NCBI RefSeq assembly: GCF_937920395.1
Contig: NZ_CALEVF010000039.1
Location: 31,155-95,154 of the forward strand
Length of the DNA: 64,000 nucleotides
Direction of reading: 5' to 3'
Source of the DNA: an uncultured Clostridium sp.
Lineage (GTDB): Bacteria > Bacillota > Clostridia > Clostridiales > Clostridiaceae
Shown: piece by piece, positions 43,438-52,241 of the stretch
How the letters are laid out: the number at the start of each line of letters is the position of its first letter
How positions within the stretch are numbered: the stretch's first letter is position 1
Notes under the pieces: model-generated
Told to the model about the DNA's origin: nothing
Seen by the model: the letters and a program-made list of their open reading frames with translations, nothing else
The model's database searches: none
Position numbers and translations under genes: made by a program

Positions 43438-43611
43438 TTGACATATACATATAAATGCAAAAAATGTAATAAAGAATTCATAATTGAAAAAGGTATGAAC
43501 GACGATACTCAGATTAAATGTGAATGTGGGAATACTGATGTTAATAGAATATATAGTGTACCTAATTTTAAGATTAATTGTAGTGGATTTTGTGGAAAAA
43601 TAGAAAAATAG
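43438..43611 (+). CDS. FmdB-like small zinc-ribbon protein
   Basis: 57-residue protein of the FmdB/CxxC type, function unknown. It has CKKC (about residues 6-9) and CECG (about 28-31) forming a zinc ribbon, then NDVNRIYSVPNFKINCSGF-like C-terminal cysteines (actual end ...FKINCSGFCGKIEK). Family members typically begin MPxYEYxC; the TTG at 43438, 7 bases after AGAGGTG, gives MTYTYKC. GTG 43429 is in frame but lies in the ribosome binding site. The gene is free-standing, and a long palindrome follows it. Confidence 0.82.
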   Translation: MTYTYKCKKCNKEFIIEKGMNDDTQIKCECGNTDVNRIYSVPNFKINCSGFCGKIEK

Positions 43612-43630
43612 CTTGTAAGATAATTTGGTT

Positions 43631-43678
43631 AATATTAATAACACCGTTAATAAATTTATTAACGGTGTTATTAATATT
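43631..43678. terminator. Perfect 48-bp palindrome between converging genes
   Basis: The two 24-base arms, AATATTAATAACACCG+TTAATAAA and its exact reverse complement, meet without a loop base. The palindrome lies between the FmdB-like gene and the minus-strand CotS-like gene, so a bidirectional terminator is the simplest role. A protein-binding site is also possible. Confidence 0.8.
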
Positions 43679-43707
43679 CAAATGATATTATAAAAGAAAA
43701 TATCAAT

Positions 43708-44784
43708 TTAATTATGTTTTTTTGATATGTTAAATTTGTTCTCAATATATGATTTAAACTTTTGTACAAAATCCAATTGATAGTCATTTTTATTAGTTGC
43801 ATTATTTAGTAAATTTAAAAAGGCTTTTTTATTACATTTGTTAATATTACCATAGTAATCTCTTGATATTTTCCAATATCTTTGTGGGAAAGCTAAATAA
43901 ACAAGTATATATTTATAATCATCCAAGGTTAAAGGTAAAATCGTATCATATAATTCTAGAAAACTTATTGCTAGTTCTAAATCCCATTTTGTACTGTCTC
44001 TTTTAAGTAGTCTTCTTAATGAATATGAGATGTCATGAGCGCAAAAGTCATTTCTGCACTTGTCAAAATCAATTACCCATATTTCATTATTAGTGTCAAA
44101 AATAATATTTTTATTAACATAGTCAAGGTGACACAATGATTTTGTAAGATTATTAAGATTTAAATCATAAGCAATGTTTGAAGAATACTTAGCAAGTTTA
44201 CTGCTTGTTTCAAAATGTTTAAGATACAATTTTGAAAATGCATCATCATATTTATAAGCTAAATTAGAAAAATTAAGAAGGCTTTCGTAGTGCTTATACA
44301 TTGAAGGCCCTAAGGGGCTGTAGTCTTGTTTTAAGGAACTACCATTTATGGGTTTAAAGTTAATACTTACTTTATGCATATTTGCAAGATTCGTACTGCA
44401 TACTAATATATGATCGATATTATCGTAATCACATTTTATGCCATTAATCCAGGGAGTTAGTATAAATAACATGTTGTTGTAATTTACAAATCTACTATTG
44501 TTTTTTGTCTTCAGGATTCGAGGTACATGAATATTGTTTCTATATAACCATTCTATTGCTGAGTACACAAATAATAAATCTTTAATAGAGTAATAAACCT
44601 TTTTAAGGCAATAACATTCGTCAAAGTATTGCACTTTATATACAGCTCTTTGTTTATCAGTATCTTTAAATTTAATTTGCGTGATATCAGCGTTAGCTAA
44701 GTCATATTGAGGTAGAATGTTCTTTTTTACATTTTCTTCGGATAACAAATTTATGTTATTAAAATTTTTAGCTGTAGATGGCAT
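43708..44784 (-). CDS. CotS-family spore coat protein, kinase-like
   Basis: 358-residue protein with an aminoglycoside-phosphotransferase/choline-kinase fold. It has the catalytic-loop motif CHLDYVNKNIIFD (HxDxxxxN, about 218-230) and VIDFDKCRND (about 238-247) as the metal-binding segment. CotS proteins of this fold occur in spore coats of Bacillus and Clostridium; their kinase activity is largely unproven. ATG 44784 follows TTTAGGAGTG. It is transcribed opposite to its neighbours and preceded by AT-rich DNA. It could also be a different APH-like kinase. Confidence 0.8.
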   Translation of the reverse strand: MPSTAKNFNNINLLSEENVKKNILPQYDLANADITQIKFKDTDKQRAVYKVQYFDECYCLKKVYYSIKDLLFVYSAIEWLYRNNIHVPRILKTKNNSRFVNYNNMLFILTPWINGIKCDYDNIDHILVCSTNLANMHKVSINFKPINGSSLKQDYSPLGPSMYKHYESLLNFSNLAYKYDDAFSKLYLKHFETSSKLAKYSSNIAYDLNLNNLTKSLCHLDYVNKNIIFDTNNEIWVIDFDKCRNDFCAHDISYSLRRLLKRDSTKWDLELAISFLELYDTILPLTLDDYKYILVYLAFPQRYWKISRDYYGNINKCNKKAFLNLLNNATNKNDYQLDFVQKFKSYIENKFNISKKHN

Positions 44785-44890
44785 CTTAACACTCCTAAAA
44801 ATTACTTTATTATTAGAATATTAATAAAATATAAATAATATACGTTTAACGTAAAAAAAGGGAAATTAATTTAAGTTGTAGAATACTAAC

Positions 44891-44922
44891 TAATGTGACT
44901 TAAAATTAATGTGACTTAAAAT
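44891..44922. repeat. 16-bp tandem duplication upstream of the dGTPase gene
   Basis: TAATGTGACTTAAAAT occurs twice in direct succession (44891-44906 and 44907-44922), between the divergent CotS-like and dGTPase genes. The rest of 44785-45001 is AT-rich without a recognised signal. Confidence 0.8.
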
Positions 44923-45001
44923 TTATATTTATTCACCAAGACACCTAAATAAGAAATAAAACAAATAGGTTAAAGATATTTTTAAATTTAGGAGGAAACC
45001 T

Positions 45002-46030
45002 ATGAATATTCGAAGTAAAATAGAATTTAATGAAAGTAATATCATTATACAATATGGCGCGTTATCTATAAATTCAAAAGGACGAAAAAATTTGGAAGAA
45101 AAGGATGACATAAGAACTTGCTATATGGTGGACAGAGACAGGATAATACACAGTAAAGCATTTAGAAGATTAAAACATAAAACACAAGTATACATAAAGA
45201 CAAGTAGCGATCACTATAGAACACGTTTAACACATACATTAGAAGTTTCACAGATAGCTAGAACTATAGGCCGAGGCATTGGTCTGAATGAGGATTTAAT
45301 AGAAGCCATAGCTTTAGGGCACGATATAGGTCATGTTCCTTTTGCACATAATGGTGAATCTGTGCTTAATGATATTTTGCCGCAAGGATTTAGGCACAAT
45401 GAAAATAGTATAAGGGTATTAACTAAAATAGAAAAATCGGGCGCTGGACTTAATTTAAGTGGTGAAGTATTAGATGGAATTCTTAATCATAGTGGACTCT
45501 TAGAAAAATTTGGTGAGGCTGCAACCCTTGAGGGTCAAGTTGTTAGGTATAGTGATAAGATTGCATATGTAAATCACGATATAGATGATTCTATAAGGGC
45601 AAAACTATTAACAGAGGAAATGTTACCAATAGCATCAACAAAAGTATTAGGTAATAAACATGGTGATCGAATAGATACTTTAGTAAAAGATTGTATTTAT
45701 AATACCATAAACAATTTAGATAGAGGAGTAATAGGGGTATCACTTACTACTGAAGTTGGAAATGCATTAGTTGATTTAAGAAATTTTATGTTTGAGAATA
45801 TATATAAGGGTGAAATATTAAAAGAAGAAAGAAAAAAAGCACAATTTGTGGTAACAAATGTTTTTAAATACTATTATAAGAATCCGTCTGCTATGCCTGA
45901 CTTCTATAAGAGCATAGTTGAGGATGAGGGACTGTATAGAGGGGTAGCAGATTACATTTCAGGTATGAGTGATGATTATTGTTTAATGCTCTTTAATAAT
46001 ATATATGTACCTAAAGTTATTATTTATTAG
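45002..46030 (+). CDS. dgt: Deoxyguanosinetriphosphate triphosphohydrolase-like protein
   Basis: HD-domain dNTP triphosphohydrolase family protein that can lower dNTP pools. The 342-residue protein has RRLKHKTQV and the metal ligands H...HD...D in [19 protein letters not shown] and [19 protein letters not shown], then HNENSIRVL and [14 protein letters not shown]. Its position upstream of dnaG is the usual clostridial one. ATG 45002 follows AGGAGGAAACC. The type of nucleotide cleaved cannot be told from sequence alone. Confidence 0.94.
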   Translation: MNIRSKIEFNESNIIIQYGALSINSKGRKNLEEKDDIRTCYMVDRDRIIHSKAFRRLKHKTQVYIKTSSDHYRTRLTHTLEVSQIARTIGRGIGLNEDLIEAIALGHDIGHVPFAHNGESVLNDILPQGFRHNENSIRVLTKIEKSGAGLNLSGEVLDGILNHSGLLEKFGEAATLEGQVVRYSDKIAYVNHDIDDSIRAKLLTEEMLPIASTKVLGNKHGDRIDTLVKDCIYNTINNLDRGVIGVSLTTEVGNALVDLRNFMFENIYKGEILKEERKKAQFVVTNVFKYYYKNPSAMPDFYKSIVEDEGLYRGVADYISGMSDDYCLMLFNNIYVPKVIIY

Positions 46031-46248
46031 AACGTAATAATAAATAATAACTTTTGAAAAAATGATATGATAAAAATTATAAATAAAAAATAATTTTAAA
46101 TAAATGCAGGAAATTTCTATTTTATCAAGAATATATTATAAGCAGACATAATTATTATTAAAAAAAGTAAAATTAAAGAAGGATAACACGCTTTCGTGTC
46201 GAATTAGAACATATTGTGAACTTATATAAGTAAGGTGGTAATAAAATA
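46031..46248 (+). other. Intergenic leader of dnaG-rpoD
   Basis: AT-rich stretch of 218 bases. A small hairpin (ACACG-ctt-CGTGT around 46186-46200) lies about 50 bases before dnaG. No gene, riboswitch or clear promoter was found. Confidence 0.4.
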
Positions 46249-48021
46249 TTGATTGCTGAGGATGTCATCTTAAAAATAAAGGAACAAAATGATATTGTGG
46301 ATGTAATATCAGAAAGAGTGAAACTTAAAAAGGTAGGAAAAAATTATACTGGTCTTTGTCCTTTTCATAATGAGAAGAGTCCATCATTTACAGTGTCCAC
46401 GGAAAAACAAATTTATAAATGTTTTGGATGTGGGGAAGCTGGAAATGTAATTAGTTATGTTATGAAGGACAGAAATGTAACTTTTCCTGAAGCTGCAAGG
46501 ATACTTGCGCAAAGGGCTAACATTAGTATAGAAATAGACAATGGAGAAAATAATGTACAACGTGACATGTATAAAAAAATGTACAATATTAATGTGGAAG
46601 CGGCCAGGTATTTTTATGAAAACTTAAGAAAGGATAAAAAGGCTGAATTATATTTCCTTAACAGAGGTATTACAGAGGCTACTATGAAAAAATTTGGGTT
46701 AGGGTTTTCTTTTGACAAATGGGATGGATTGTTATTATACCTAAAAAAGAAAGGCTACTCCGAACTCGATTTACTTAATATAGGATTAATTGTTAAAAGT
46801 CCTAAGGGATCTTATTATGATAGATTTAGAAATAGAATAATGTTCCCTGTGTTTGATTATATGGGTAAAGTAATTGGATTTGGTGGAAGAGTTTTAGATG
46901 ATTCGAAACCTAAATATCTAAATTCACCGGAAACTCCATTATTTCATAAAGGATTAAATCTTTATGGATTAAATTTTGTAATTAAAAACAATAGATCTCG
47001 AACGATAATTATTGTAGAAGGATATATGGATTGTATTTCACTTCATCAATATGGGTTTTCAAATGTAGTTGCGTCTCTTGGTACTGCACTCACTATTAAT
47101 CAAGCAAAGTTATTAAAAAGACATGTAGATAAAGTTATTATTTCTTTTGATGCTGACTTTGCAGGTCAGGCTGCAACCATAAAGGGACTTCAAATATTAA
47201 GAAGTGAAGGTTTCGATTTAAGAGTTCTTATAGTTCCTAGTGGTAAAGATCCTGATGAATATATAAAAAATAGTGGGAAGCAGGCTTTTCAGAAATTAGT
47301 AGAGGATGCTCTTCCTTTAATAGATTATAGACTTAAAAGAGCAGGAGACGGAATAAATTTTTCGAATAGTGAAATGATAATACAGTACGTAAAAAAGGTT
47401 ACTGAAATTATTGCAGAACTTGATCCTGTTGAAAAAGATGTTTACATAAAAAAGGTTTCTGAGGATACAGGCATCAAAGAACAAGCAATATATGACTTAT
47501 TAAGCGAAGAAATCAATAAAAGTTCTAATAAAATGAAAAAAATGAATATACAACAAGATTTTGGACAAAAATTATATTTAGAGCCAGCTTATATTAAGGC
47601 TGAAAGAACTTTATTGAAATTTATGTTTATAAATGAAGAAAATTGTAATTATATTACAGAGAATATGTCTGTTGATCAATTAGTGCTTCAAAGTCATAAA
47701 AATATATATGAGTTAATTGTTAAGTATAAAAACTTAATAATAGATGATAAAATAAAAAATATAGAACCTATATGTGAGAAAGATATAGAATGCACAAAAG
47801 AATGGATGAATATTATGGAAATTAAATTTTCTGGAAATGAAGAAGATCATAAAAAACTTATAAATGACTGCATAAAACAACTGAAAAAATTCAAGTTAGA
47901 GGAGTCGAAAAAAGAAATTATGAATAAAATCAAACAATATGAATCAAAAGGTTTACTCGAAGAATCTATAAAACTTGCTAAGGGACTTATAGAACTACAA
48001 AAGCATATAAAACAATTATAG
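46249..48021 (+). CDS. dnaG: DNA primase
   Basis: Synthesises RNA primers at the replication fork. The 590-residue protein has the CHC2 zinc finger (Cys37, His40, Cys58, Cys61: LCPFH...CFGCGEAG), a TOPRIM core (IIIVEGYMDCISLHQYG, ISFDADFAGQAA) and a helical DnaB-interaction C-terminus. The start is TTG 46249, about 10 bases after AAGGTGG. It lies directly upstream of rpoD, the macromolecular-synthesis operon arrangement. Length is typical for Firmicutes. Confidence 0.97.
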   Translation: MIAEDVILKIKEQNDIVDVISERVKLKKVGKNYTGLCPFHNEKSPSFTVSTEKQIYKCFGCGEAGNVISYVMKDRNVTFPEAARILAQRANISIEIDNGENNVQRDMYKKMYNINVEAARYFYENLRKDKKAELYFLNRGITEATMKKFGLGFSFDKWDGLLLYLKKKGYSELDLLNIGLIVKSPKGSYYDRFRNRIMFPVFDYMGKVIGFGGRVLDDSKPKYLNSPETPLFHKGLNLYGLNFVIKNNRSRTIIIVEGYMDCISLHQYGFSNVVASLGTALTINQAKLLKRHVDKVIISFDADFAGQAATIKGLQILRSEGFDLRVLIVPSGKDPDEYIKNSGKQAFQKLVEDALPLIDYRLKRAGDGINFSNSEMIIQYVKKVTEIIAELDPVEKDVYIKKVSEDTGIKEQAIYDLLSEEINKSSNKMKKMNIQQDFGQKLYLEPAYIKAERTLLKFMFINEENCNYITENMSVDQLVLQSHKNIYELIVKYKNLIIDDKIKNIEPICEKDIECTKEWMNIMEIKFSGNEEDHKKLINDCIKQLKKFKLEESKKEIMNKIKQYESKGLLEESIKLAKGLIELQKHIKQL

Positions 48022-48043
48022 TATTTAGAAAGGAGGTTATATG

Positions 48044-49141
48044 ATGAAGGATAAAAGCTCAAAAATGACTATTGTTAAAAAACTTATTGAAAAAGGCAAG
48101 AAAAAAGGATCGTTAACTTATAAAGAAGTAATGGATGAACTTTATGAAATAGAATTGTCACCAGAGCAAATAGAGAAAGTTTATGAAGTTTTAGAATCAA
48201 TGGAGATAGAGGTTGTTGGGGATATGCATGCAAAAGCTGCACCTGCTACGGGTGCTCAAGCTGAAACGGAACCCGAAACTGAAGAACTTGATGTTAGTAT
48301 ACCAGAAGGTATATCTATAGATGATCCAGTTCGAATGTATTTAAAAGAAATCGGGAAGGTTGCACTATTATCATCGGCTGAGGAAATAGATCTTGCTAAA
48401 AGAAATGAAGAAGGAGATCTTGCTGCTAAGAAAAAACTTGCTGAAGCTAATTTAAGATTGGTAGTAAGTATAGCTAAGAGATATGTTGGACGTGGAATGT
48501 TGTTCCTAGATCTTATTCAGGAAGGTAATTTAGGACTAATAAAAGCCGTAGAAAAATATGATTATAGAAAAGGTTTTAAATTTAGTACTTATGCTACATG
48601 GTGGATTAGACAGGCAATTACAAGAGCGATAGCCGATCAAGCAAGAACTATAAGGATACCAGTTCATATGGTTGAAACTATAAATAAACTTATCAGAGTT
48701 TCAAGACAACTGTTACAGGAACTTGGACGTGAACCTCAACCAGATGAAGTTGCTGAAAAAATGGAAATGCCAGTTGGAAAAGTTCGTGAAATAATGAAAA
48801 TTGCACAAGAACCAGTGTCTCTTGAGACACCTATTGGTGAAGAAGAAGATAGTCATTTAGGTGATTTTATTCCTGATGATGATGCACTAGCGCCAGCAGA
48901 AGCAGCTGCATTTACAATGCTAAAAGAACAATTAATTAGTGTTTTAGATACATTGACTCCTAGAGAAGAAAAAGTTTTAAGATTGAGATTTGGGTTAGAC
49001 GATGGACGTGCAAGAACTCTTGAGGAAGTTGGAAAAGAGTTTAATGTAACTAGAGAGAGAATCAGACAAATTGAAGCTAAAGCACTACGTAAATTAAGAC
49101 ACCCAAGTAGAAGTAAAAAATTAAAAGATTATTTAGATTAG
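48044..49141 (+). CDS. rpoD: RNA polymerase sigma factor RpoD (sigma A)
   Basis: Main vegetative sigma factor. The 365-residue protein has region 1.1 (to about 80), an acidic linker and region 1.2 ([14 protein letters not shown]). Region 2 follows, with the -10-recognition helix [20 protein letters not shown], then region 3 and region 4 ([26 protein letters not shown]) for the -35 element. ATG 48044 is 7 bases after AGGAGG; ATG 48041 directly before it is possible. The length fits the short clostridial type, lacking the large spacer of E. coli sigma 70. Confidence 0.98.
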   Translation: MKDKSSKMTIVKKLIEKGKKKGSLTYKEVMDELYEIELSPEQIEKVYEVLESMEIEVVGDMHAKAAPATGAQAETEPETEELDVSIPEGISIDDPVRMYLKEIGKVALLSSAEEIDLAKRNEEGDLAAKKKLAEANLRLVVSIAKRYVGRGMLFLDLIQEGNLGLIKAVEKYDYRKGFKFSTYATWWIRQAITRAIADQARTIRIPVHMVETINKLIRVSRQLLQELGREPQPDEVAEKMEMPVGKVREIMKIAQEPVSLETPIGEEEDSHLGDFIPDDDALAPAEAAAFTMLKEQLISVLDTLTPREEKVLRLRFGLDDGRARTLEEVGKEFNVTRERIRQIEAKALRKLRHPSRSKKLKDYLD

Positions 49142-49148
49142 AACATTT

Positions 49149-49180
49149 AAAAAAACACCTTTTTAAGGTGTTTTTTTATT
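49149..49180 (+). terminator. Terminator after rpoD
   Basis: AAAAACACCTT / AAGGTGTTTTT followed by seven T. Confidence 0.88.
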
Positions 49181-49255
49181 GCTTGTGTAAAAATATGTAA
49201 ATACGTTTACAAGGTAGAATTATATATGATATAATAAATTTTAGAAGGTGATTAA

Positions 49256-50143
49256 ATGGATAGTTATGGATCGAAACGGGGATATGGGTTAGTACTTATG
49301 CTACTAACTACTGCATTATATAATATATTAATTTTAATATTGCTTAACTTTAATAACTCATATATTGTAGCTAATCTATTAAAGCTTTTATTAGTATCTT
49401 GTAATATATATCAAGCTTATTATATATTACTATTTGCCTCACTTAAATGCTGTATTGATGAGGAGAATATTAAAATTTATGCAATTTGGTCGTTAAAAAA
49501 GGTTATTATACCCTTAAATGAAGTTGAAGGATATTTTATGTCTACAGGTAAAATTAAAGGCGTAAAACTCAATGGTATAGCGGCTAGTGGGTTTGTAATG
49601 GGTAGATTTGTAATCGATAAAATGGGAATGTCTAGAATGTTTGTCACTGATAATAAAAATGTTGTTTATATAAAAACTAAACATATGAATTATGCAGTTT
49701 CACCACTAAATTATAAAAAATTTGAGGAAGATTTAATATATCACGATATACATGTTGCGCAGTGGAAGTATAAAGTGAGTAATAGTTATAATCTTCATAA
49801 AGACAAATATTTTATTGTGCCATTAATGATAGTTAGTATTATAATACTAATATTAACCTTAAATCCACTTATATTGCATTTGAAAAATGCGATACCTGAT
49901 ATTATGCCATTAAATTTTGATGCACAATTTAAACCAATAAAAATGGGTACTGGTAAACAATTCGCATTTACTCAGATGCTTTATGGAGTATTAAATATGG
50001 CTCTGCTTTTTTGCATGTATTATGCAAGCTATTTTTGCGCAAAATATGATAGGAAATCAGCATATAAGTATATTTATTTGTCACTAGTTGTGGCACTTAT
50101 ATTTTTAATTATGCAGTTTAAAATATTAATTAACTTTAGATAA
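49256..50143 (+). CDS. PH domain-containing membrane protein (YdbT/DUF-type)
   Basis: 295-residue integral membrane protein of unknown function. It has two N-terminal helices (about 12-32 and 38-60) and a soluble bacterial-PH-like segment (about 65-165, with SLKKVIIPLNEVEGYFMSTGKIKG and VYIKTKHMNYAVSP). Three or four further helices follow (about 182-205, 240-258, 270-290). The LPLNFD-type motif after the third helix (DIMPLNFDAQFKPIKMG) resembles DUF1648-like proteins. It starts with ATG 49256 after GAAGGTGA. It lies between rpoD and trmK; no partner is evident. Confidence 0.7.
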   Translation: MDSYGSKRGYGLVLMLLTTALYNILILILLNFNNSYIVANLLKLLLVSCNIYQAYYILLFASLKCCIDEENIKIYAIWSLKKVIIPLNEVEGYFMSTGKIKGVKLNGIAASGFVMGRFVIDKMGMSRMFVTDNKNVVYIKTKHMNYAVSPLNYKKFEEDLIYHDIHVAQWKYKVSNSYNLHKDKYFIVPLMIVSIIILILTLNPLILHLKNAIPDIMPLNFDAQFKPIKMGTGKQFAFTQMLYGVLNMALLFCMYYASYFCAKYDRKSAYKYIYLSLVVALIFLIMQFKILINFR

Positions 50144-50154
50144 GGATGAGATTA

Positions 50155-50844
50155 ATGGAGCTTAGTATAAGATTAAAATGTATTGTTAGTATGATTGAAA
50201 AATGTGATAGCGTTATTGATGTTGGTACAGATCATGGATATGTTCCTATTTATTTAGTGCAAAATGGTATAACAAAACAGGCAATTGCATCTGATATAAA
50301 TAGAGGCCCTGTTGAAAAGGCTAAAAATAATATTGTCCGTAATAATGCTTGTAATCAAATTAGTTGTAGACTAGGAAGTGGATTATCTACGGTTAAAGAA
50401 GGTGAAGTTCAGGTAGCTATTATTGCAGGAATGGGTGGCAATTTAATAAGAGATATTTTAGAAACTGATTTGGCTATTGTTAAAAAATTAAAATACGTTG
50501 TACTTCAACCAGTACAAAATGCTGAAGTACTTAGGGAATATTTATATAAAACTGGATATGACTTTATTGATGAAGAAATTTGTTATGATGATGGTAAGTT
50601 TTATGAAATAATTAAGGTTAGGTATGATTGTAAACCTAAAGTTTTGGATAGTATATATTATGAGATAAGTAAAATATTATTAGATAAGAAACACTTAGTG
50701 ATGCAAGAGTTTATAGAATACAAATTACAGAAATATTCAAAAGTTTATGATTCTTTAAATGAGGATACCATTTTAGCAAAGAATAGGAAAGAAGAGCTTT
50801 ATAAAGTTATACGCAAACTTAAGGAGTTTTTAGAATGTTTTTAA
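50155..50844 (+). CDS. trmK: tRNA m1A22 methyltransferase TrmK
   Basis: SAM-dependent tRNA adenine-N1 methyltransferase at position 22. The 229-residue protein has the SAM motif VIDVGTDHGYVPIYLV (about 19-34), ASDINRGPVEKAKNN and AIIAGMGGNLIRDIL (catalytic-region GMGG). A C-terminal coiled-coil domain follows. ATG 50155 is chosen over 50146, which lies inside the AAGGATGAG ribosome binding site. The stop codon overlaps the next gene by 10 bases. The rpoD-trmK-Nif3 order is common in Firmicutes. Confidence 0.95.
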   Translation: MELSIRLKCIVSMIEKCDSVIDVGTDHGYVPIYLVQNGITKQAIASDINRGPVEKAKNNIVRNNACNQISCRLGSGLSTVKEGEVQVAIIAGMGGNLIRDILETDLAIVKKLKYVVLQPVQNAEVLREYLYKTGYDFIDEEICYDDGKFYEIIKVRYDCKPKVLDSIYYEISKILLDKKHLVMQEFIEYKLQKYSKVYDSLNEDTILAKNRKEELYKVIRKLKEFLECF

Positions 50845-51635
50845 AAGTAAAAGATATAGAAAACATTATGGAAGAATATGCTCCCTCTATTTTTAAAGAG
50901 AGTTATGATAATGTAGGACTTATGGTTGGAGATAGTAAAAGGCTGGTTACGAAAATTTTAGTCGCATTAGATTGCACAATGGATGTAATACAGGAGTCGA
51001 AAAATAAAGGGTGCAATTTTATATTGACGCATCATCCTCTTCTTTTTGTTAAACCTAAAACAATTACAAAGGGCACAATACTCGGAAGAAAGATTATTGA
51101 GCTTATTCGTAGTGATATAAATGTGTATTCAAGTCATACAAATCTTGATTCCGTTAAAGGTGGGTTGAATGATATTGTTACTGAAATCTTAGGATTTAGT
51201 AAATATAAAATAATAGAGACCTCAGAAACAAAGGATGTTGGTATTGGCAGATTAGTGGTTTTGGATGAACCTATGTTATTTTCAGAGGTATGTGAAAATG
51301 TTAAAAGGACGCTTAAAGCAGAATTTATAAGAATTGTAGGAAATGATAATGATTTAATAAAGACTATAGCTATTATAAATGGTAGTGGTGAAGATTTTTT
51401 TTCGCAAAGTATAAAGCTTGGGGCAGACTGTATTATAACAGGAGACACTAAATATCATGGTGCTTGTGATTTGTTAGAACAAAAGATTGCTCTAATAGAT
51501 GCGGGTCATTTTGAAACTGAATGGATACCATTTAAAATATTTGTGGAAAAATTTAAAAAGCGATTAATAGAAGATGGGTATGACAATGAGGTAATAATTT
51601 CTAAGTGCACTCTTGATCCATATAAAATTAAATAG
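50835..51635 (+). CDS. Nif3-like dinuclear metal centre protein (YqfO family)
   Basis: Protein of the Nif3/DUF34 family, which forms hexamers with a two-metal site; its reaction is not settled. The 266-residue product has YAPSIFKESYDNVGLMVGD and the metal-site motif ILTHHPLLFVKP (about 62-73). YSSHTNLDSVKGGLND and a C-terminal DAGHFETEWIP complete the site. It is the short form without the internal PII-like insert of Bacillus YqfO. ATG 50835 follows AAGGAGTTTTTAG. Co-transcription with trmK is very likely. Confidence 0.95.
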   Translation: MFLKVKDIENIMEEYAPSIFKESYDNVGLMVGDSKRLVTKILVALDCTMDVIQESKNKGCNFILTHHPLLFVKPKTITKGTILGRKIIELIRSDINVYSSHTNLDSVKGGLNDIVTEILGFSKYKIIETSETKDVGIGRLVVLDEPMLFSEVCENVKRTLKAEFIRIVGNDNDLIKTIAIINGSGEDFFSQSIKLGADCIITGDTKYHGACDLLEQKIALIDAGHFETEWIPFKIFVEKFKKRLIEDGYDNEVIISKCTLDPYKIK

Positions 51636-51638
51636 TGA

Positions 51639-51667
51639 TTGCTTTTGTTTTAATAATATGATATTAT
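51639..51667 (+). promoter_or_regulatory. rnpB: Promoter of rnpB
   Basis: TTGCTT (51639-51644), 17 bases, TATTAT (51662-51667). Transcription would start at 51674, exactly the expected 5' end of RNase P RNA. The -35 box begins three bases after the preceding stop codon. Confidence 0.7.
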
Positions 51668-51673
51668 AGTTTT

Positions 51674-52060
51674 GCGAGTAAGCCAGACAATCGCTGCTAA
51701 TTATTGCTTGCAATACATTAGAAGAGGAAAGTCCGAGCTCCACAGGGCAGGGTGCTGGGTAACCCCCAGTGAAGGCGACTTTAAGGAAAGTGCAACAGAG
51801 AAATACCGCTAAAGGTATTCTAAAAGTTTAGTTTACTAAAATTCTAGAATATACTAGCAAGGATGGAAAGGCGAGGTAAGAGCTCACCAGCGCACTGGCG
51901 ACTTTGCGGCTATGTAAACCCCACTTGGAGCAAGATCGAATAGGAGAACATTTTGGGACGGCCCGTCTCGTTCTCGGGTGTATCGCTTGAGCTTATTGGT
52001 AACAATAGGCCTAGATAGATGATTGTCAAATACAGGACTCGGCTTATAGACTTAGTCGCA
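51674..52060 (+). ncRNA. rnpB: RNase P RNA component, bacterial class A-like
   Basis: Catalytic RNA of RNase P, which makes tRNA 5' ends. The 5' end GCGAGTAAGCCAGACAATCG and the 3' end (CGGCTTATAGACTTAGTCGC) pair as helix P1. The conserved cores are present: GAGGAAAGTCCGAGCTCC (P4 5' side, about 51725-51742), ACAGAGAAATACCGC (about 51796-51810) and GTAAACCCCAC(TTGGAGCAAGA) near 51916. The length of about 386 nt and the long distal helices fit class A. Exact ends are set by the P1 helix. Confidence 0.97.
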
Positions 52061-52076
52061 CTAAATATAGAAAAGT

Positions 52077-52101
52077 ACTCACCTTAGGGTGAGTTTTTTT
52101 T
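52077..52101 (+). terminator. rnpB: Terminator after rnpB
   Basis: ACTCACC-tta-GGGTGAGT followed by eight T. Confidence 0.9.
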
Positions 52102-52241
52102 ACGTCGAAAAATATAAAAAAAATTATTCCAAAATGACCTTTTATAATTGATCAAAGTATACTATAATCTTAATATAACGAATTATAAAAGATAATTAAT
52201 GTTTAATATTCGTATAAATTTAATTTTTGGAGGTATTAATC

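Noticed and set aside
52104..52226. Possible purine riboswitch upstream of purL
   Set aside because: None of the conserved aptamer loops (ATATGG, TTTCTAC, CCGTAAA) is present; only AT-rich promoter-like sequence is seen.
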